Source: an uncultured Muribaculaceae bacterium (GTDB lineage Bacteria > Bacteroidota > Bacteroidia > Bacteroidales > Muribaculaceae). Taken from it: DNA of 64,000 nt. The notes below the pieces were generated by a model. It had not been told where the DNA came from. It did not search any database and saw only the letters and a program-made list of their open reading frames with translations. Where the stretch lies: contig CAJUKD010000014.1 of assembly GCA_910587235.1 (NCBI GenBank), positions 1 to 64,000 of the forward strand, read 5' to 3'. Both the position numbers and the translations under genes were made by a program. Below, piece after piece: positions 61,507 to 64,000 of the stretch. Every line of letters begins with the position of its first letter. Positions within the stretch are counted from its first letter, which is position 1.

Positions 61507-62570
61507 TTGTTTTCAGTGTTTTCTTTTTGTTTTCCTGCAAGCATTCCGCAGGCAGCCTGTATGTCCTCGCCGCGCGAAGCGCGTATGGTAGCGGTTACAC
61601 CGAGTTCGTTAAGACGGTCGCGGAAGGCTTCCATCGTTCGGGCATCGGCCGGGCTGCGGTCGAAACCGGGAATCCGATGGAAGCGGATAAGATTTACCCG
61701 TGCCGAGCTGCCGCGCAGAAGGCGGGCAAGCGCGTCGGCGTGCCGCATGTCGTCGTTGACTCCGCGCCAGACGGTGTATTCCACGGACAGGCGACGCTGG
61801 TGGGCGAAGTCGTAGTCGCGCAGGAGAGCCATGACCTGACTTACCGGCCATGCGTTCTCGACGGGCATTATCTCCCGGCGGTCGGTGTGGAACGGTGTGT
61901 GTACGCTTATGGCGATGTGTACTTGTGTTGAGTCGAGGAAACGGCGAAGTACATTGATATTGCCAATGGTCGAAAGGGTTATGCGCCTCGGACTCCAGGC
62001 CATGCCCCATGGGGCGGTAAGTATTTCGATGGCGGCCAGGACAGCATCGGCGTTGTCGGTGGGTTCGCCCATGCCCATGAATACCACATTTGTCAGTTCT
62101 CCTGATTCCGGTACAGACAGAATCTGGTTGATTATTGCTCCTGCGTCAAGGTTGCCGTGGAACCCTTGGCGTCCGGTCATGCAGAACGCGCAGTTCATGC
62201 GGCATCCGGCCTGCGACGACACGCAGATGGTCGCGCGTTCACGGTCGGGTATTACAACGGCTTCTATATCACGCCCCCCGGCTCCAGGAAAGAGATATTT
62301 GGCTGTGCCGTCGGCCGAGCGTGCTTCGGCGACGGCCTCTTCGCGGCCGACAATCCATCCTGCGGCAATCATGCGCGAACGGGCTTCTTTCGACAGATCG
62401 GTCATGGCATCTATGCCTGTGACGCGTTTTTCGTATAGCCATCGTGCCATTTGTTTGGCGGCGAACGGTTTCAGTCCGTTTCCGGCGGCTACTTCACGCA
62501 ATTCGTCGAGTGTCAGGCCGAGGAGTTTGCGTGGCGAGGCGCCGGATTTGCTTTCGGGTGCGTTTGTCAT
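61503..62570 (-). CDS. rlmN: 23S rRNA (adenine-2503-C2)/tRNA A37 methyltransferase
   Basis: 355 residues, radical SAM. The cluster motif is CRMNCAFC (C123, C127, C130) and the essential C-terminal cysteine lies in DIQAACGMLAG. MGMGEPTDNADAV, the second signature loop, is present. It methylates A2503 of 23S rRNA and A37 of some tRNAs. The ATG at 62570 is preferred to a TTG six codons earlier. It follows gpsA by 18 bp and overlaps pdxA. Confidence 0.95.
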   Translation of the reverse strand: MTNAPESKSGASPRKLLGLTLDELREVAAGNGLKPFAAKQMARWLYEKRVTGIDAMTDLSKEARSRMIAAGWIVGREEAVAEARSADGTAKYLFPGAGGRDIEAVVIPDRERATICVSSQAGCRMNCAFCMTGRQGFHGNLDAGAIINQILSVPESGELTNVVFMGMGEPTDNADAVLAAIEILTAPWGMAWSPRRITLSTIGNINVLRRFLDSTQVHIAISVHTPFHTDRREIMPVENAWPVSQVMALLRDYDFAHQRRLSVEYTVWRGVNDDMRHADALARLLRGSSARVNLIRFHRIPGFDRSPADARTMEAFRDRLNELGVTATIRASRGEDIQAACGMLAGKQKENTENK

Positions 62571-62588
62571 TGTGTTCGGCCGTAACAA

Positions 62589-63593
62589 TCAGTTGAAAGC
62601 CAAAGCCATGCGTTCTACGGCTTTTGCTGCTGGGATTTTGTGGTAAAGAATTTCATATACACCGTCGAGTATGGGCATGTCGACGCCGTATCGTTCATTT
62701 ATGTCGTGGATACATTTTGCCCCGTAATAACCTTCGGCAGTCTGTTCCATTTCCATGCGTGCCGCTTTTACAGAATATCCTTTGCCTATCATCGAGCCGA
62801 AGTTGTGGTTGCGGGAGAAGCGTGAATAGGCCGTGACGAGCAGATCGCCGAGATATACTGAGTCGCAGATCTGGCGTGGACGCGGACTTACGGCGGCACA
62901 AAAACGTTCCATCTCGCGTATGGCGTTGGATATGAGCATGGCCGAGAAGTTGTCGCCACGCTTCATGCCGTGGATTATGCCGGCTGCGATGGCATATACG
63001 TTTTTCAGCACGGCGGCGTATTCAATGCCTTCGACGTCGCTTGAAATTATTGTGTGGGTGTTTTTTCCACTTATACATGCTGCGAAAGCTTCGGCGCGCT
63101 GCGTGTCCGTGCAGCCTATGGTAAGGTAGGACGGCCGGTCGAGGGCCACTTCCTCGGCATGGCATGGTCCGGAAACCACAAGAGAGTTGTCGAGGCTTAC
63201 TCCGAAGCGGCGCATCATGTAGTCCGATACTAGTTCGTTTCCGTCGGGCACAATACCCTTCACGGCCGAAACAACCGCTTTTTGGCTGATGTCGACATTG
63301 ATCTTGTCAACATGGTCTTTGAAATATGGCGAGGGCATCACCAGCAGGAGCGTGTCGGCCTGCTCGCAGACGGCATTAATGTCGCTTGAGAAATTTATGC
63401 GGTTTATGTCGAACTCAACGTCTGTAAGGTATGCCGGGTTATGGCCCATACGACGGAAATCCTCGATGCGGTCGTCGCGCCGCATGTACCATAGTATGGT
63501 CGGACAGTTCTGCAACAGCAGTTTGGCCAGCGCTGTGGCCCAACTGCCGCCGCCCATCACGGCTATGTTCCCGGGAAATCGTTTAGTTTCCAT
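62589..63593 (-). CDS. gpsA: Glycerol-3-phosphate dehydrogenase [NAD(P)+]
   Basis: 334 residues; supplies sn-glycerol-3-phosphate for phospholipids. NAD-binding IAVMGGGSWATALAKLLL at the N-terminus, VVSAVKGIVPDG, VSGPCHAEEVALDRPSY and the catalytic lysine region EYAAVLKNVYAIAAG are diagnostic. The start METKRFPG at 63593 directly precedes the first strand; a start 12 codons upstream would overlap the lysS stop. It lies 13 bp downstream of lysS. Confidence 0.96.
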   Translation of the reverse strand: METKRFPGNIAVMGGGSWATALAKLLLQNCPTILWYMRRDDRIEDFRRMGHNPAYLTDVEFDINRINFSSDINAVCEQADTLLLVMPSPYFKDHVDKINVDISQKAVVSAVKGIVPDGNELVSDYMMRRFGVSLDNSLVVSGPCHAEEVALDRPSYLTIGCTDTQRAEAFAACISGKNTHTIISSDVEGIEYAAVLKNVYAIAAGIIHGMKRGDNFSAMLISNAIREMERFCAAVSPRPRQICDSVYLGDLLVTAYSRFSRNHNFGSMIGKGYSVKAARMEMEQTAEGYYGAKCIHDINERYGVDMPILDGVYEILYHKIPAAKAVERMALAFN

Positions 63594-63606
63594 GGTATTT
63601 ATGGCT

Positions 63607-64000
63607 TTATTTGTCGTTGCCGGCAGCACTTATCCATGCACCGACGGCGTCGATGGTCTGGTTTGTCAGACCGAGCTTGTGTTTTTTGTTAAGTCCGCAG
63701 AGATCCTGATGGAGTTTGCCGGCAGTCTGTGTGGCGAGTGCTGCTACGGTCAGTATTCCGGCCTTATAGAGAACGGGTACCCATTCGGCGGGTACACCTG
63801 CGTTTGCAAATGTTTCGGCACTGTCGCGTTTTTCAACCTTTTCAGGACGCATCTGGGGGAAGAGAAGCACTTCCTGGATGGCGACTTGTCCGGTCATAAG
63901 CATCACAAGACGGTCCATTCCGATGCCCATTCCTGATGTCGGGGGCATGCCGTATTCAAGTGCGCGTATGAAATCGGCATCGATGATCATAGCTTCGTCG
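63607..64000 (-). CDS. lysS: Lysyl-tRNA synthetase, C-terminal part (cut by window edge)
   Basis: The last 130 residues of a class II LysRS; the frame runs off the window at DEAMIIDADF. Motif 3 is visible in GMPPTSGMGIGMDRLVMLMTG. After the usual end (FPQMRPEK) there is an additional 75-residue helical extension (WVPVLYKAGILTVAALATQT, KLHQDLCGLNKKHKLGL) as in other Bacteroidetes LysRS proteins. It heads, or continues, the operon with gpsA, rlmN, pdxA and two sugar genes. Confidence 0.95.
   Translation of the reverse strand, partial: DEAMIIDADFIRALEYGMPPTSGMGIGMDRLVMLMTGQVAIQEVLLFPQMRPEKVEKRDSAETFANAGVPAEWVPVLYKAGILTVAALATQTAGKLHQDLCGLNKKHKLGLTNQTIDAVGAWISAAGNDK

Overview
The window looks like chromosomal DNA of a member of the Bacteroidales, most likely a gut Muribaculaceae-type bacterium (family inferred, genus not claimed). 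Reasons: promoters have the Bacteroidetes form (TAnnTTTG at -7, TTTG or TTG about 20 bp upstream) and no conventional Shine-Dalgarno sequences stand out; there is a one-protein hybrid two-component regulator with Y_Y_Y and AraC domains; several exported proteins end in type IX secretion-like tails; and central metabolism is the succinate/propionate type (fumarate reductase, methylmalonyl-CoA decarboxylase, methylmalonyl-CoA epimerase, CoA transferase).

Layout. 1-2.6 kb: an accessory-looking stretch with the end of a tRNA-Val gene, a broken outer-membrane barrel gene, a 150-bp nest of inverted repeats, a 57-residue membrane peptide, a replication-organizer-like protein that reads through an antisense tRNA-Pro gene, and tRNA-Asp. 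2.6-4.2 kb: a redox operon of a CGHC thioredoxin, a VKOR protein with a C39-like N-terminal domain and a small leader-like peptide. 4.4-15.6 kb: mostly housekeeping and envelope genes (peptide transporter, GT39 glycosyltransferase, purB, the rnz-tadA-lpxB operon, an OmpA-like protein, SemiSWEET, an outer-membrane barrel). 15.7-30.2 kb: fumarate reductase, malate dehydrogenase, the sodium-pumping methylmalonyl-CoA decarboxylase cluster with its epimerase, an Lrp-type regulator, miaB and a CoA transferase. Together these cover most of the malate-fumarate-succinate-propionate route; fumarase and methylmalonyl-CoA mutase are not in the window. 30.4-33.6 kb: a large secreted protein and class II fructose-bisphosphate aldolase.

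33.7-43.5 kb: five tightly packed minus-strand genes behind one strong promoter (a DUF6057-like membrane protein, a PD40 lipoprotein with a CXXCH haem motif, a 1384-residue hybrid two-component sensor-regulator, a two-domain Rid-like protein, and a fused ResB/CcsA cytochrome c maturation protein). I regard this as the most interesting unit. 43.6-55.3 kb: four large secreted proteins (GH43-like, tandem LamG/CBM-like protein, GH128-like, and a 1261-residue FIVAR/ricin-like protein), which look like a beta-1,3-glycan locus without SusC/SusD in view.

55.6-58.5 kb: a GT32-like sugar transferase and an AT-rich pair, a C10 (streptopain-like) lipoprotein protease and a small outer-membrane barrel. 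58.6-64 kb: a housekeeping operon transcribed leftward, lysS (cut by the window edge), gpsA, rlmN, pdxA, a sugar nucleotidyltransferase and a WbbI/Gtf3-like glycosyltransferase. No CRISPR array, insertion sequence, rRNA or prophage was seen.
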